DNA of 64,000 nucleotides from Lentzea atacamensis (GCF_003269295.1 NZ_QLTT01000001.1:1507635-1571634); one strand, 5' to 3'. Positions 8,196-16,556 are shown, numbered from the stretch's first letter. The notes: generated from the letters alone by a model not told the origin. Translations and numbers: made by a program.

Positions 8196-8834
8196 ATGGA
8201 TGTCGTGTTGCCCTGCCTGGACGAGGCCGCCGCACTACCCGCGGTCCTCGCCTCCCTGCCTCGCGGATACCGCGCGATCGTCGTCGACAACGGCTCGACC
8301 GACGGCTCTCCTTCAGTGGCCGAGTCCTGTGGCGCCCTGGTCGTGCACGAGCCACGACGCGGCTACGGCGCCGCCGTGCACACCGGCTTGCTCGCGGCCA
8401 CTTCCGATCTCGTGGCGTTCGCGGACGCCGACGGCTCACTCGACCTGGGTGAGCTGCCGACGATGGCGGCGCTGATGCCCGGCGCCGACCTGGTGGTGGG
8501 CCGGCGGGTGCCGGTCAACGCGGGCGTGTGGCCTTGGCACGCGCGGGCCGGCAACGCCGTGATCGCCGGCTTGTTGCGCCGCCGCGGCCTCGACGTGCAC
8601 GACATCGCGCCACTGCGGGTGTGCCGGCGCTCGGCGTTGCTGGAGTTGAACGTGCAGGACCGGGCGTTCGGCTATCCGCTGGAACTGCTGGTCCGCGCCG
8701 CGTCGTCCGGCTGGCGCGTGCGCGAGGTCGCCGTGACCTACGGACCCCGGGCGGCCGGGACGCGGTCCAAGGTGTCGGGTTCGGTGCGCGGCACGCTGCG
8801 GGCGGCCCGCGACATGGCGGGGGTGCTGCGATGA
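8196..8834 (+). CDS. Family 2 glycosyltransferase
   Basis: 212 aa GT-A fold enzyme. It has VVLPCLDEA at the N-terminus, VVDNGSTDGS for nucleotide binding, GYGAAVHTG, and the metal-binding ADADGSLD (DxD). Dolichyl-phosphate mannose/glucose synthase-like proteins have the same short form without a membrane tail. The substrate may therefore be a polyprenyl phosphate, giving a lipid-linked sugar for the opposite membrane protein. The ATG at 8196 is preferred because AGGGTGG lies about 5 nt upstream; ATG 8178 lacks an SD. Its TGA overlaps the next gene's ATG (ATGA). Confidence 0.88.
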   Translation: MDVVLPCLDEAAALPAVLASLPRGYRAIVVDNGSTDGSPSVAESCGALVVHEPRRGYGAAVHTGLLAATSDLVAFADADGSLDLGELPTMAALMPGADLVVGRRVPVNAGVWPWHARAGNAVIAGLLRRRGLDVHDIAPLRVCRRSALLELNVQDRAFGYPLELLVRAASSGWRVREVAVTYGPRAAGTRSKVSGSVRGTLRAARDMAGVLR

Positions 8835-9466
8835 GGTTCTGCCTGCTGGTCATGGCCAAGTCACCGGTGCCCGGCCAGGTGAAGACACGGCTGTGCCCGC
8901 CCCTGACGCCGGAGGAAGCAGCGGACGTGGCGGCGGCGTCGTTGCTCGACACGCTCTCGGCCGCGCTGGCCACACCCGGCGCGGTGCCGGTGGTGGCGCT
9001 GGCGGGCTCGGTGCGGCGCGACGACGTCCGTGACGCGCTGGCGGAGTGCGTGGTCATCCCGCAGCGGGGCTGGACGTTCGCGGATCGCCTGGTGCACGCA
9101 CACGCGGACGTCGCGCGGTTCGGGCTGCCGGTGCTGCAGATCGGGATGGACACACCGCAGGTGACGCCGTCGCTGCTGGAGTCGTGCGCGGAGTTCGAGG
9201 AGGCGGCGCTCGGGTTCGCGCTGGACGGCGGATGGTGGGCGCTCGGGTTGCGGGACCCGCTGCGGGCGGAGGTGCTGCGGGACGTGCCGATGTCGCGGAC
9301 GGACACGGGCGTGCGAACGCTGACCGCGCTGCTGGGGATGAAGGTGCGGACGCTGCCGATTCTGTCCGATGTGGACACGATGGTGGATGCTCGCGCGGTC
9401 GCCGCTCAGGTACCGGGTGGGCGGTTCGCCGCGACGCTGACCGAGATCGCGGCGGTGCGCCGATGA
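8831..9466 (+). CDS. TIGR04282/DUF2064 family transferase
   Basis: 211 aa, matching the small GT-A-like family annotated DUF2064/TIGR04282. The N-terminus MRFCLLVMAKSPVPGQVKTR resembles nucleotidyltransferase phosphate-binding loops. IGMDTPQVTP corresponds to the family's G-x-D-x-P block, and SRTDTGVRT lies near the C-terminus. Members sit beside GT2 genes in many actinobacteria; a role in sugar-nucleotide or glycolipid assembly is assumed, not shown. Translation is coupled to both neighbours (ATGA overlap at each end). Confidence 0.82.
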   Translation: MRFCLLVMAKSPVPGQVKTRLCPPLTPEEAADVAAASLLDTLSAALATPGAVPVVALAGSVRRDDVRDALAECVVIPQRGWTFADRLVHAHADVARFGLPVLQIGMDTPQVTPSLLESCAEFEEAALGFALDGGWWALGLRDPLRAEVLRDVPMSRTDTGVRTLTALLGMKVRTLPILSDVDTMVDARAVAAQVPGGRFAATLTEIAAVRR

Positions 9467-10062
9467 TGTTCGACCAGGCCCTGCAAGGTCACCCCAGCTG
9501 GCTCGACCTCGCCGGCACCAGCCCCCGCGAGCTCTCCGTCGCCCGCTGGCAGGCCGACGCCGACGAGGGCGACGAGATCCTCCTCGACGCCTGCACCGGC
9601 CCCACCCTCGACGTCGGCTGCGGCCCCGGCCGCCTCGTCGCCGCCCTCCTCGCCCGCAACGTCCAGGCGCTCGGCATCGACGTCTCCCCCGTCGCCATCC
9701 GCCGCACCACCGAACGCGGCGGCGTCGCCATCCGCCGCGACGTGTTCGACCTCCTGCCCGGCGAAGGCCGCTGGCACCACCTGCTGCTCGCCGACGGCAA
9801 CATCGGCATCGGCGGCAATCCGGCCGCACTCCTGCGTCGCGCCAGGCAACTGTTGCGCCCCAGCGGAACCGTCGTCGTCGAGGTCGAGCAGCCGGGCTCC
9901 GGCCTCACGATCGGCCAGGCCCGGGTGCGCACCGGGGGCACGCTGGGCAAGTGGTTCCCGTGGGCCTGGAGCGACGCGGAGTCCCTCACCGCCGACGGGT
10001 TCTTCCTGCTGTGGCAGGCCGAACGCGCCGGCCGCTGGTTCGCGTGCTGGGAGCGGCTGTGA
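9463..10062 (+). CDS. Class I SAM-dependent methyltransferase
   Basis: 199 aa. The SAM motif I is clear (TLDVGCGPGRLVAALL), followed by the acidic motif (ALGIDVSPVAI) and a motif-IV-like region (HHLLLADGNIGIGG). A hydrophobic strand VVVEVEQPGSG closes the fold. The substrate is unknown; position suggests a locus product such as a sugar, lipid carrier or glycolipid. Overlaps (ATGATGA at 9463-9466, GTGA at 10059) place it in the same transcript as the transferases and the oxidoreductase. The first of two tandem ATGs is given as start; the second is equally possible. Confidence 0.85.
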   Translation: MMFDQALQGHPSWLDLAGTSPRELSVARWQADADEGDEILLDACTGPTLDVGCGPGRLVAALLARNVQALGIDVSPVAIRRTTERGGVAIRRDVFDLLPGEGRWHHLLLADGNIGIGGNPAALLRRARQLLRPSGTVVVEVEQPGSGLTIGQARVRTGGTLGKWFPWAWSDAESLTADGFFLLWQAERAGRWFACWERL

Positions 10063-11114
10063 AACTTCCCGACAAAGCACCGACGTTCAAGGCACCCGCC
10101 CACCACACCGGCGTGACCAGCCGAGTGGGTACATGGCTCGGCATCACGTTCGGACTGTGCTTCGTCACCGGGCTGCTCAGCCACGGCGTGCAGCACGACT
10201 GGCCGTGGCCGACCCGGCCGGTCGACCTCTACCGGGTCACGCAGGGCGTGCACGTGATCTCCGGGGTCGCGTCGATCCCGTTGCTGCTGGCCAAGTTGTG
10301 GAGCGTCTACCCGAAGCTGTTCGAGCGGCCGCTGGTGAAGAACGTGCCGCACGCGCTGGAACGCGGCTCGATCTTCGTGCTGATCGCGGCCTCGTTCTTC
10401 GAGCTGGTGACCGGGCTGTTCAACGCGGCGCAGAACTACCCGTGGTCGTTCTACTTCCCCACCGCGCACTACGCGGTCGCGTGGATCGCCATCGGTGCCC
10501 TGCTTCTCCACATCGCGGTGAAGATCCCCGTCGTCCGGCGCTCGCTCGAACCGGAGTCCACCGAGAAGACGATCCTGTCCCGCCGGGCTTTCCTGCGCGC
10601 CACCGCGTTGACCACGGGTGTCGCGGTCGTCGCGACGGCAGGTGTCACGGTGCCGTGGCTGCGCAAGATCTCAGTGCTGGCCTGGCGATCGGACGGCGAG
10701 CTCCCGGTCAACCGGACGGCGAAGGCCGCGAACATCGTGGTGCCACCGGACTGGCGACTGAAGGTGAACGACAAGAGCTACTCGCTGGCGGAGCTCAGAG
10801 CGATGCCGCAGACCACCGTCGAGCTGCCCATCGCGTGCGTCGAGGGGTGGAGCCAGAACGCCACGTGGACCGGCGTGCGGATCTCCGAGCTGGTGACGGG
10901 AGGTGACGTGCGGGTGGAGTCGTTGGAGAAGGACGGGCTGTACCGGGCGACCACGCTGCCCGAGGCGTTCGCCCGGGACCCGCTGACGTTGCTCGCGCTG
11001 AGGCTCGACGGTGAGGAGCTCACCCCGGACCACGGTTATCCCTGCCGGCTCATCGCACCGAACCGGCCTGGCGTGCTGCAGACGAAGTGGGTCACGTCGT
11101 TGGAGGTCCTGTGA
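10059..11114 (+). CDS. Membrane-anchored molybdopterin-dependent oxidoreductase (sulfite oxidase/YedY fold)
   Basis: 351 aa from a GTG overlapping the methyltransferase stop. The N-terminal half is a four-helix membrane domain (about 20-170) with His residues at helix ends (HGVQHDW, GVHVISG, HYAVAW, LLLHIAVK), compatible with b-type haem. A Tat-like RRAFLRATALTTG segment at about 178 leads into the catalytic domain. That domain has the Cys ligand in ELPIACVEGWSQ, the expected Mo ligand of the SUOX fold, and the later block GYPCRLIAPNRPGVLQTKWV. It probably oxidises or reduces a cell-surface substrate with electrons from the membrane. Its place in a glycosyl-transfer operon is unexplained. Confidence 0.87.
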   Translation: MKLPDKAPTFKAPAHHTGVTSRVGTWLGITFGLCFVTGLLSHGVQHDWPWPTRPVDLYRVTQGVHVISGVASIPLLLAKLWSVYPKLFERPLVKNVPHALERGSIFVLIAASFFELVTGLFNAAQNYPWSFYFPTAHYAVAWIAIGALLLHIAVKIPVVRRSLEPESTEKTILSRRAFLRATALTTGVAVVATAGVTVPWLRKISVLAWRSDGELPVNRTAKAANIVVPPDWRLKVNDKSYSLAELRAMPQTTVELPIACVEGWSQNATWTGVRISELVTGGDVRVESLEKDGLYRATTLPEAFARDPLTLLALRLDGEELTPDHGYPCRLIAPNRPGVLQTKWVTSLEVL

Positions 11115-11776
11115 GAATCCTGCTGGGCGCAACAGGCGTAGGGCTGGCCGCGTGGGGCGCCTGGCTCCTGCTCCCCCAGATCACCGTCGAACTGCTGATC
11201 TGGCTCGGCGGCGGCGTCGTCCTCCACGACTTCCTCATCGCCCCGCTGGTCGGCGCCTCCGGACTGATCGTCAAACGAGCGTCCATCGGCATCGGCCTCA
11301 CGATCTCCGGCGTCGTCACGCTGCTCGCGGTCCCGTTGTTGTGGCGCGCGCAAAGCGGGCCGGTCAACCCCGGCCTGCACGACCGCGACTACCCCACCGG
11401 AGTCGCGGTCGTGCTGGCCGTCACCTGGGCCGTCGTGGCCCTATACGAGGTCGCGGCGCACCTTCAGCAGCGTCGCCGCTCCCAGGAACACCACCACGTA
11501 GCCAACGAGGAACAGCGCAGCGGTGGTTCCACCGAGGTCGGTCAGCACGCCGGGAGCACCGGATCCGCCGACCGCGCCGGCCAGGTTGCCGGCCGAGCCA
11601 CCGGGCAGGACCTTCGTCAGCGACTCGACCGGCCCGAGCAGCGAGCCGACACCGCGCAGCAGGTTCTCGGTGACGATCGCCCACATCAGCCCGAGGCCGA
11701 CGGCCAGCGCGGGGCCCTTGGTGACCACGCCGAGGAACACGCCGAACCCCGTCCACATGGCGGCGATCAGCAGTGA
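11111..11776 (+). CDS. Small membrane protein with an anomalous antisense C-terminal extension
   Basis: 221 aa from a GTG overlapping the oxidoreductase stop. The first 120 residues are credible: four hydrophobic segments and a conserved-looking loop (GPVNPGLHDRDYPTGVAVVL). After HLQQRRR (about 122) the sequence turns hydrophilic and repetitive (Q, R, G, H, E rich), and reads antisense through the 3' half of the ABC permease for 336 nt. I infer that the ancestral stop near 11470 was lost. Whether the tail is made is unknown. The function of the family is unknown; the context is membrane/redox in the glycosyl locus. Confidence 0.68.
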   Translation: MRILLGATGVGLAAWGAWLLLPQITVELLIWLGGGVVLHDFLIAPLVGASGLIVKRASIGIGLTISGVVTLLAVPLLWRAQSGPVNPGLHDRDYPTGVAVVLAVTWAVVALYEVAAHLQQRRRSQEHHHVANEEQRSGGSTEVGQHAGSTGSADRAGQVAGRATGQDLRQRLDRPEQRADTAQQVLGDDRPHQPEADGQRGALGDHAEEHAEPRPHGGDQQ

Positions 11777-12256
11777 CGCGGCCAGCGGCTCCAGCACACC
11801 GGCGCCCGGCAGGCTCCAGTCCCAGCCCTCCACCGAGGCCACCGTGATCGCCGCGCCGAGGTTGACGACGAACGTCAAGGCGACCAGCAGCACCACGATG
11901 ATCGCCAGCGCACCCAGCGTGCCCGCCATCGCGGAGATCCGGCGGGGACCGGCGGTCAGAGTCGTCTTCCAGGTGCCCCAGCCGTATCCGCTGCCCACCG
12001 CCAGAGCGGCGAGCACCAGGATGATCGCGCCACCGAACATCGGCAGGCCGCGCACGACGGCCGCGCCCACGTTCTCCGGCTGCATCGCGCTGATCAGCTG
12101 TTGCTGCGAAAGATCACGGGTGTTCGTGCCGCCGTTCAGAGCCAGGTAGTTGAACAGGTAGCCGAACGTCAGCGTCATCACCAGCCAGACGCCGATCAGC
12201 ACCCACGTCGCCGGCCACTTCCACAGCCGCAGCAGCTCCGCTTTGACGCTGCCCAT
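11441..12256 (-). CDS. ABC-2 type transporter permease
   Basis: 271 aa with six hydrophobic segments, starting after a cytoplasmic amphipathic stretch (AELLRLWKWPATWVLIG). The long first external loop and the short ends are typical of ABC-2 permeases that pair with a separate ATPase. The ATG at 12256 shares one base with the ATPase TGA and has GGGAG 7 nt upstream. Together with the ATPase it forms an exporter of unknown substrate, probably controlled by the divergent NarL-type two-component system. Its 3' half is overlapped antisense by the neighbouring gene. Confidence 0.85.
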   Translation of the reverse strand: MGSVKAELLRLWKWPATWVLIGVWLVMTLTFGYLFNYLALNGGTNTRDLSQQQLISAMQPENVGAAVVRGLPMFGGAIILVLAALAVGSGYGWGTWKTTLTAGPRRISAMAGTLGALAIIVVLLVALTFVVNLGAAITVASVEGWDWSLPGAGVLEPLAASLLIAAMWTGFGVFLGVVTKGPALAVGLGLMWAIVTENLLRGVGSLLGPVESLTKVLPGGSAGNLAGAVGGSGAPGVLTDLGGTTAALFLVGYVVVFLGAATLLKVRRDLV

Positions 12257-13116
12257 CACGCCACTCCCGTCATCTCGAAGAAGACCTCTTCCAGCGTCCG
12301 GCGCAGCGGCCGAACCTCCTGCACGTCCACGTCGGCGTGGACGAGCGTGCGCACCAGCGAACCGGCGTCCGTCTCGCGCACGTGCAACACATCGCCGTGC
12401 AACGAGCTGCCTTCGATCAGCACGTGCGCCTTCTCGATCGGGTCGGCACGGATCAGCAGCACGGTGTCGCCGCGCAGCTGCTCGACCGTGCTCTCGGCGA
12501 CCAGCCGGCCCTGGGAGATCACGCCGACCCGGTCGCAGATCTCCTCGACCTCGCCGAGCAGGTGGCTCGACAGCAGCACCGTCTGGCCCTGGGACGCGAG
12601 CGCGCGCACCAGATCGCGCATGTCGGCCATGCCCGCCGGATCGAGGCCGTTGGTCGGCTCGTCCAGGATCAGCAGCTCCGGCTGGCCGAGCAGCGCCGCG
12701 GCGACGCCCAGCCGTTGCTTCATGCCGAGCGAGTACCGGCGGAACTTCTCGTTCGCGGCGCCCACGAGGTCGACCTGTTCCAGCGCGGCCTCGACGTGCG
12801 GCCTGCCCACGCCGCGGCGAGCCGCGTGCACGCGCAGGTTGTCGCGGCCGGACAGGTACGGGTAGAAACCCGGTCCCTCGATCAGGGAACCGACCTTCAG
12901 CAACGCCCTGGGGGTGCCCGGCGCCTCGCCGAGCACGGAGGCGGTGCCGCTGGTGGGCCGCACGAGCCCCAGCAGCATGCGGATCGTGGTCGTCTTGCCC
13001 GCGCCGTTGGGACCGAGGAACCCGTAGACCTCGCCCCGCCGCACGGACAGACTGACCTCGTCCACCACGGCGCGGTCGCCGTAGCGCTTCGTCAGCTTCT
13101 CCGTCGTCACGATCAT
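12256..13116 (-). CDS. ABC transporter ATP-binding protein
   Basis: 286 aa. Walker A is GPNGAGKTTTIRM. The signature is degenerate in its first positions (YSLGMKQRLGVAAALL, typical of ABC-2 exporters such as BcrA/DrrA types). Walker B is LLILDEPTNGLDP, and the H-loop is VLLSSHLL. A C-terminal domain of about 70 residues follows, as in BcrA-like ATPases. It drives the permease encoded immediately downstream. The ATG at 13116 fits the family N-terminus (IVTTEKLTKRYG). The gene is divergent from the sensor kinase at 13216, a layout common for antibiotic- or envelope-stress-induced exporters. Confidence 0.92.
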   Translation of the reverse strand: MIVTTEKLTKRYGDRAVVDEVSLSVRRGEVYGFLGPNGAGKTTTIRMLLGLVRPTSGTASVLGEAPGTPRALLKVGSLIEGPGFYPYLSGRDNLRVHAARRGVGRPHVEAALEQVDLVGAANEKFRRYSLGMKQRLGVAAALLGQPELLILDEPTNGLDPAGMADMRDLVRALASQGQTVLLSSHLLGEVEEICDRVGVISQGRLVAESTVEQLRGDTVLLIRADPIEKAHVLIEGSSLHGDVLHVRETDAGSLVRTLVHADVDVQEVRPLRRTLEEVFFEMTGVA

Positions 13117-13174
13117 GGCTTCAACACTGGGCCGTGGAGAGCGCCGGGTCGTCCGCTGCGGAGCGTCATGAAGA

Positions 13175-13208
13175 TACGCACATCTGCGTACGCCCCCGGT
13201 CGTATCGT
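13175..13208. promoter_or_regulatory. Inverted repeat and leaderless -10 in the ABC/two-component spacer
   Basis: TACGCA (13175-13180) and TGCGTA (13185-13190) form a 6-bp inverted repeat with a 4-nt spacer in the 99-bp divergent spacer. TATCGT (13203-13208) fits a -10 element 7 nt before the kinase ATG at 13216. The repeat is a natural candidate operator for the neighbouring NarL-type regulator acting on both transcripts. Confidence 0.42.
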
Positions 13209-13215
13209 CGGCACC

Positions 13216-14274
13216 ATGCAGTTCAGGATCAAGTGGCAGGACGTGGCGCTGACGGTGGCGCTGCTGTTCTTCGGTCTCGCGGGCACGAGGTTCGCCGCGC
13301 GACTGCAGGACGGAGCACCGCTCGACGTCTTCGCCCACCTGCTCATCACGCTGGCGGCCACGGGCCTGCTGTTCCGCTCGGTCCGTCCGCTGTGGACGTT
13401 CGCGATGACGACCGCCGCCATCGCGGTGTACCTGGCGCTGGGTTACCCGTTCGGGCCGATCCTGGTCAGCGGTGTCGCCGCCATGTACGCGGTGGCGATG
13501 TACGCGAGCATCGAGCTGGCCGCCGGGTGCGCCCTGCTGTACGCGCTGGTCATCCTGCCGTGGTGGAACGACTCGGTGACGTCGTGGATCACCTGGTCGG
13601 CCGGCTGGATCCTGCTGCCCGCCGCGGCGGGTGTGCTGATGAAGCTGCGCAGGAAGTCCGTTGTGGACGTTCGTGAGCGGGCGGTCATCTCCGAACGGCT
13701 GCGGCTCGCGCAGGAGGTCCACGACGTCGTCGGCCACGGGCTGTCCGTCATCGCGATGCAGGCGGGCGTGGCGTTGTACGTGCTGGACTCCGATCCCGCG
13801 AAGGCGCGCGCCTCACTGGAGGCGATCCGCGACACGTCGAGGGAAGCGCTCGACGGCCTGCGGTCCGAACTGGACACCCTGCGCGGCTCGGCTCCGCTGC
13901 GGCCCACGATCTCGCTCGCCGACGTCCCTGCGCTGGCGGCGCGGATGCGCGAGGCGGGGCTCGAGGTCTCGGTCGAGCTCGACGACGTCGAGCTGCCCGG
14001 CAACCTGCAGCTGGGCGTCTACCGGATCGTGCAGGAGTCGCTGACCAACGTGCTGCGCCACGCCTCCCCCGGCGTCACCGCGTCCGTGCGGGTGTACGCC
14101 GTGCGTGGCGAGCTGGTCGTCGAGATCGCCGACACCGGCACACCGGGTCCGCTCACCGAAGGCCACGGCATCACCGGCATGCGGATGCGCGCCGAGTCGT
14201 TCGGCGGCACCCTGGAGGCAGGTCCGCGAAACGACGGATTCGCGGTGATCGCCCGGATACCGTTGCCGTCATGA
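13216..14274 (+). CDS. NarL-type sensor histidine kinase
   Basis: 352 aa. Five or six membrane helices fill the first 150 residues with almost no extracytoplasmic loop, as in intramembrane-sensing DesK-like kinases. HisKA_3 has RLRLAQEVHDVVGHGLSVI with phospho-acceptor His169. The ATPase domain is short, with an N box in RIVQESLTNVLRHA and a G2 block GHGITGMRMR. The ATG at 13216 is chosen because a -10-like TATCGT lies 7 nt upstream (leaderless style); an in-frame ATG at 13168 would run through the inverted repeat. It overlaps the regulator gene by 4 nt. Confidence 0.9.
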   Translation: MQFRIKWQDVALTVALLFFGLAGTRFAARLQDGAPLDVFAHLLITLAATGLLFRSVRPLWTFAMTTAAIAVYLALGYPFGPILVSGVAAMYAVAMYASIELAAGCALLYALVILPWWNDSVTSWITWSAGWILLPAAAGVLMKLRRKSVVDVRERAVISERLRLAQEVHDVVGHGLSVIAMQAGVALYVLDSDPAKARASLEAIRDTSREALDGLRSELDTLRGSAPLRPTISLADVPALAARMREAGLEVSVELDDVELPGNLQLGVYRIVQESLTNVLRHASPGVTASVRVYAVRGELVVEIADTGTPGPLTEGHGITGMRMRAESFGGTLEAGPRNDGFAVIARIPLPS

Positions 14275-14915
14275 TTCGCGTGGTGGTGGCCGACGACCAG
14301 CCGCTGGTCCGGATGGGACTGCGGACGTTGATCGAGACCGAGGACGGCGTGCAGTTCGCCGGCGAGGCCGCCGACGGGCGTGAGGCGCTGTCGCTGATCC
14401 AGTCCATCAAGCCGGAAGTGGTGTTCCTCGACATCCGGATGCCGCTGATGGACGGGCTCGAAGTGCTGCGCCGCGTCTCGGCCGATCCCGCCTGCGCGGA
14501 GGTCAGGATCGTCATGCTCACGACGTTCGACCTCGACGAGTACGTCTTCGAGGCGCTGCGGACCGGCGCGTCCGGGTTCCTGGTGAAGGACTCCGACCCG
14601 ACCGACCTGCTGCGCGCCGTGCACGTGGTGGCCGACGGCGGATCGCTGCTCTCGCCGTCCGTGACGCGCCGGGTGATCGACCGGTTCGCGTCCGGCGCGT
14701 CGGCGAGGCCCGTACCGCACCTCGACAAGCTGACCGAACGCGAGCGGGAGATCATGCGGCACGTCGCGTCCGGTGCCTCCAACGACGAGATCGCCGCGAC
14801 GCTGGTGATCTCGCCCGCGACCGTGCGGACGCACGTGTCGCGGGCGATGGTGAAGCTGGGCGCGCGAGACCGCGCCCAGCTCGTCGTCTTCGCCGTCCAG
14901 TCAGGCCTGACGTGA
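14271..14915 (+). CDS. NarL/FixJ-family response regulator
   Basis: 214 aa. The receiver domain has D8-D9, phospho-acceptor Asp54 (VVFLDIRMP), Thr in MLTTFD and the Lys in GFLVKD. The C-terminal LuxR-type helix-turn-helix is complete (LTEREREIMRHV, ATVRTHVSRAMVKL). It is partner of the upstream kinase through an ATGA overlap. A likely target is the divergent ABC exporter, by position. It converges on the DJ-1 gene with a 15-nt overlap. Confidence 0.94.
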   Translation: MIRVVVADDQPLVRMGLRTLIETEDGVQFAGEAADGREALSLIQSIKPEVVFLDIRMPLMDGLEVLRRVSADPACAEVRIVMLTTFDLDEYVFEALRTGASGFLVKDSDPTDLLRAVHVVADGGSLLSPSVTRRVIDRFASGASARPVPHLDKLTEREREIMRHVASGASNDEIAATLVISPATVRTHVSRAMVKLGARDRAQLVVFAVQSGLT

Positions 14916-15521
14916 CTCGAACGCGGCCTTGAGGCCCTGCGCCACCGAGTCCGGGATCGAGTCGTAGTCGCGCGGCGGCTGCGGGTCGTACTCGATGCCG
15001 ACCTGCACCGCCTGCGCGGCCATCTCGCCGAACTCGGCCTCGACCAGCCGCAGCGCCATGTCGATGCCCGCCGACACGCCCGCCCCGCTCACGACCTTGC
15101 CGTCGAACACCACCCGATCGGTCGACACCTCTACGCCGCGCACCTCCAGGTCCTCGCGGGCGGCCCAGTGCGTCGTCGCCTTCGACACCAGCCCGGCCTC
15201 CGCGAGCAACGTCGACCCCGTGCACACCGACGTCGTCCACTTCGTGGTCGGGTGCACCTCGCGCAGCCACTCGACGATGCCGCCGGAGTCCTTCAGCAGC
15301 TCACGCCAGTGGCTGGAGCCCGGCACCACCACGATGTCCGTCGACTTCAGCGTGTCGAACGTGTCGGTCGGCACCACGGACAGCCCGTTGTCCGACTTCA
15401 CCGGGCCGAGCGTCGCGGCGACGAACCGCGGCGAGACGCCCGGCATCGAGGCGAGCACGTCGTACGGGCCGACGAAGTCGAGCGCGGTCATGTTCGGGTA
15501 GAGCACGAAAGTGACGTCCAT
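14901..15521 (-). CDS. DJ-1/PfpI-superfamily protein
   Basis: 206 aa single-domain member of the class I glutamine amidotransferase-like fold. The nucleophile elbow is TSVCTGSTLLAEAG, and an upstream Glu/Asp pair in ALDFVGPYDVL fits isonitrile hydratase- or ThiJ-like proteins. Such proteins act as small hydrolases, hydratases or chaperones; which one is unknown. The ATG (15521) shares one base with the stop of the upstream GlxA-like regulator. That regulator contains the same fold, so the pair probably forms an operon in which one duplicate kept only the catalytic-type domain. Confidence 0.88.
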   Translation of the reverse strand: MDVTFVLYPNMTALDFVGPYDVLASMPGVSPRFVAATLGPVKSDNGLSVVPTDTFDTLKSTDIVVVPGSSHWRELLKDSGGIVEWLREVHPTTKWTTSVCTGSTLLAEAGLVSKATTHWAAREDLEVRGVEVSTDRVVFDGKVVSGAGVSAGIDMALRLVEAEFGEMAAQAVQVGIEYDPQPPRDYDSIPDSVAQGLKAAFESRQA

Positions 15522-16483
15522 CAGGCAACCCCAGTTGTCCGGAAACGGGCGCGGTAGCTGCCCGGCGACACGCCGAGCACGCGCAGGAAGGCCCGGCGCA
15601 GGGTCTCGGCGGAGCCGAACCCCGATTCGCGGGCGACGAGGTCCAACGAGTCGCCGGTGCTCGCCAGCCGGTCGGCTGCGGCCTCGACGCGGGCTCGTTC
15701 GACGTACTGAGCGGGCGAGATCCCCACGTTGCGCGAGAAGACGCGCGCGAAGTGCCGCACGCTCATCATCGCCTTGCGCGCCATCACGGGCACCGTCCAC
15801 TCACGGGTCGGATCGGCGTGGATGTCGTCGAGCAACGCCCTCAGGGAGCCGTCCGACACCGGCCGCGACCGGGTGTGCACGCTGAACTGCGACTGGCCGC
15901 CCGAACGCTGCAGGAAGACGACCAGGTACTGCGCGATCCTGCGGGCGAGCGCCGGGCCGTGGTCCTGCTCGACCATGGCGAGCGAGAGGTCGATACCCGC
16001 CGTCACGCCCGCCGACGTGGCGACCTGCCCGTCGCAGACGAAGATCGCGTCCGGCTCGACCTCGACCCCGCGGTTCTCCAGCTCACCGGTGAACGCCCAG
16101 TGCGTGGTCGCCTTCTTGCCCTTGAGCAGCCCCGCGCCGGCCAGCACCACGGCACCCGTGCACACACCCGCGACGCGCCGCGACTTGAGCGCGAGCCGCC
16201 GCAGGTTGGTCGTGAGCACCGCGTCCGCCGCGGCCTCGTCGTACCCCCAGCCGCCGACGACCAGCAGCGTGTCGATCTCGCGGTCGAGCGTGCGCAGGTC
16301 CGCTCCCGCCTCGATCCGCACCCCAGCGGTCGCGGTGAACGGGCCGCCCCCGAGCGTGGCCAGCGTGACGCGGTACCGCTCGCGGCCGTGGTTCGCTGCT
16401 TGGAACACCTCTACGGGCCCCGCCAGATCCAGCAACGCCGTGCGGTCGTAACCGACCACAACAATTTCCCTCAGATTCCCCAC
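15521..16483 (-). CDS. GlxA-family AraC-type transcriptional regulator (DJ-1 domain plus AraC HTH)
   Basis: About 320 aa. The N-terminal DJ-1-like domain (about 5-190) has GYDRTALLDLAGPVEVF and the elbow AGVCTGAVVLAGAG. The C-terminal AraC domain (about 215-315) has two helix-turn-helix units (SVRHFARVFSRNVGISPAQYV and SAETLRRAFLRVLGVSPGSYR). It resembles regulators of quaternary amine and amino-acid catabolism such as GlxA, GbdR and ArgR types, but no target is evident besides the downstream DJ-1 gene. GTG at 16483 fits the start of homology; an AGGAAAG stands about 7 nt upstream. Confidence 0.88.
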   Translation of the reverse strand: MGNLREIVVVGYDRTALLDLAGPVEVFQAANHGRERYRVTLATLGGGPFTATAGVRIEAGADLRTLDREIDTLLVVGGWGYDEAAADAVLTTNLRRLALKSRRVAGVCTGAVVLAGAGLLKGKKATTHWAFTGELENRGVEVEPDAIFVCDGQVATSAGVTAGIDLSLAMVEQDHGPALARRIAQYLVVFLQRSGGQSQFSVHTRSRPVSDGSLRALLDDIHADPTREWTVPVMARKAMMSVRHFARVFSRNVGISPAQYVERARVEAAADRLASTGDSLDLVARESGFGSAETLRRAFLRVLGVSPGSYRARFRTTGVA

Positions 16484-16550
16484 ACCTCCACTTTCCTCAT
16501 CCGCGCTGGTGGCGGCAACGCCAGATCCCCCTCGCATTCGGCCACGCCGG

Positions 16551-16556
16551 TAAAGT
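16551..16556 (+). promoter_or_regulatory. Leaderless-type -10 element for the SGNH hydrolase
   Basis: TAAAGT fits TANNNT and lies 8 nt before the ATG at 16565, with no SD between them. Confidence 0.4.
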
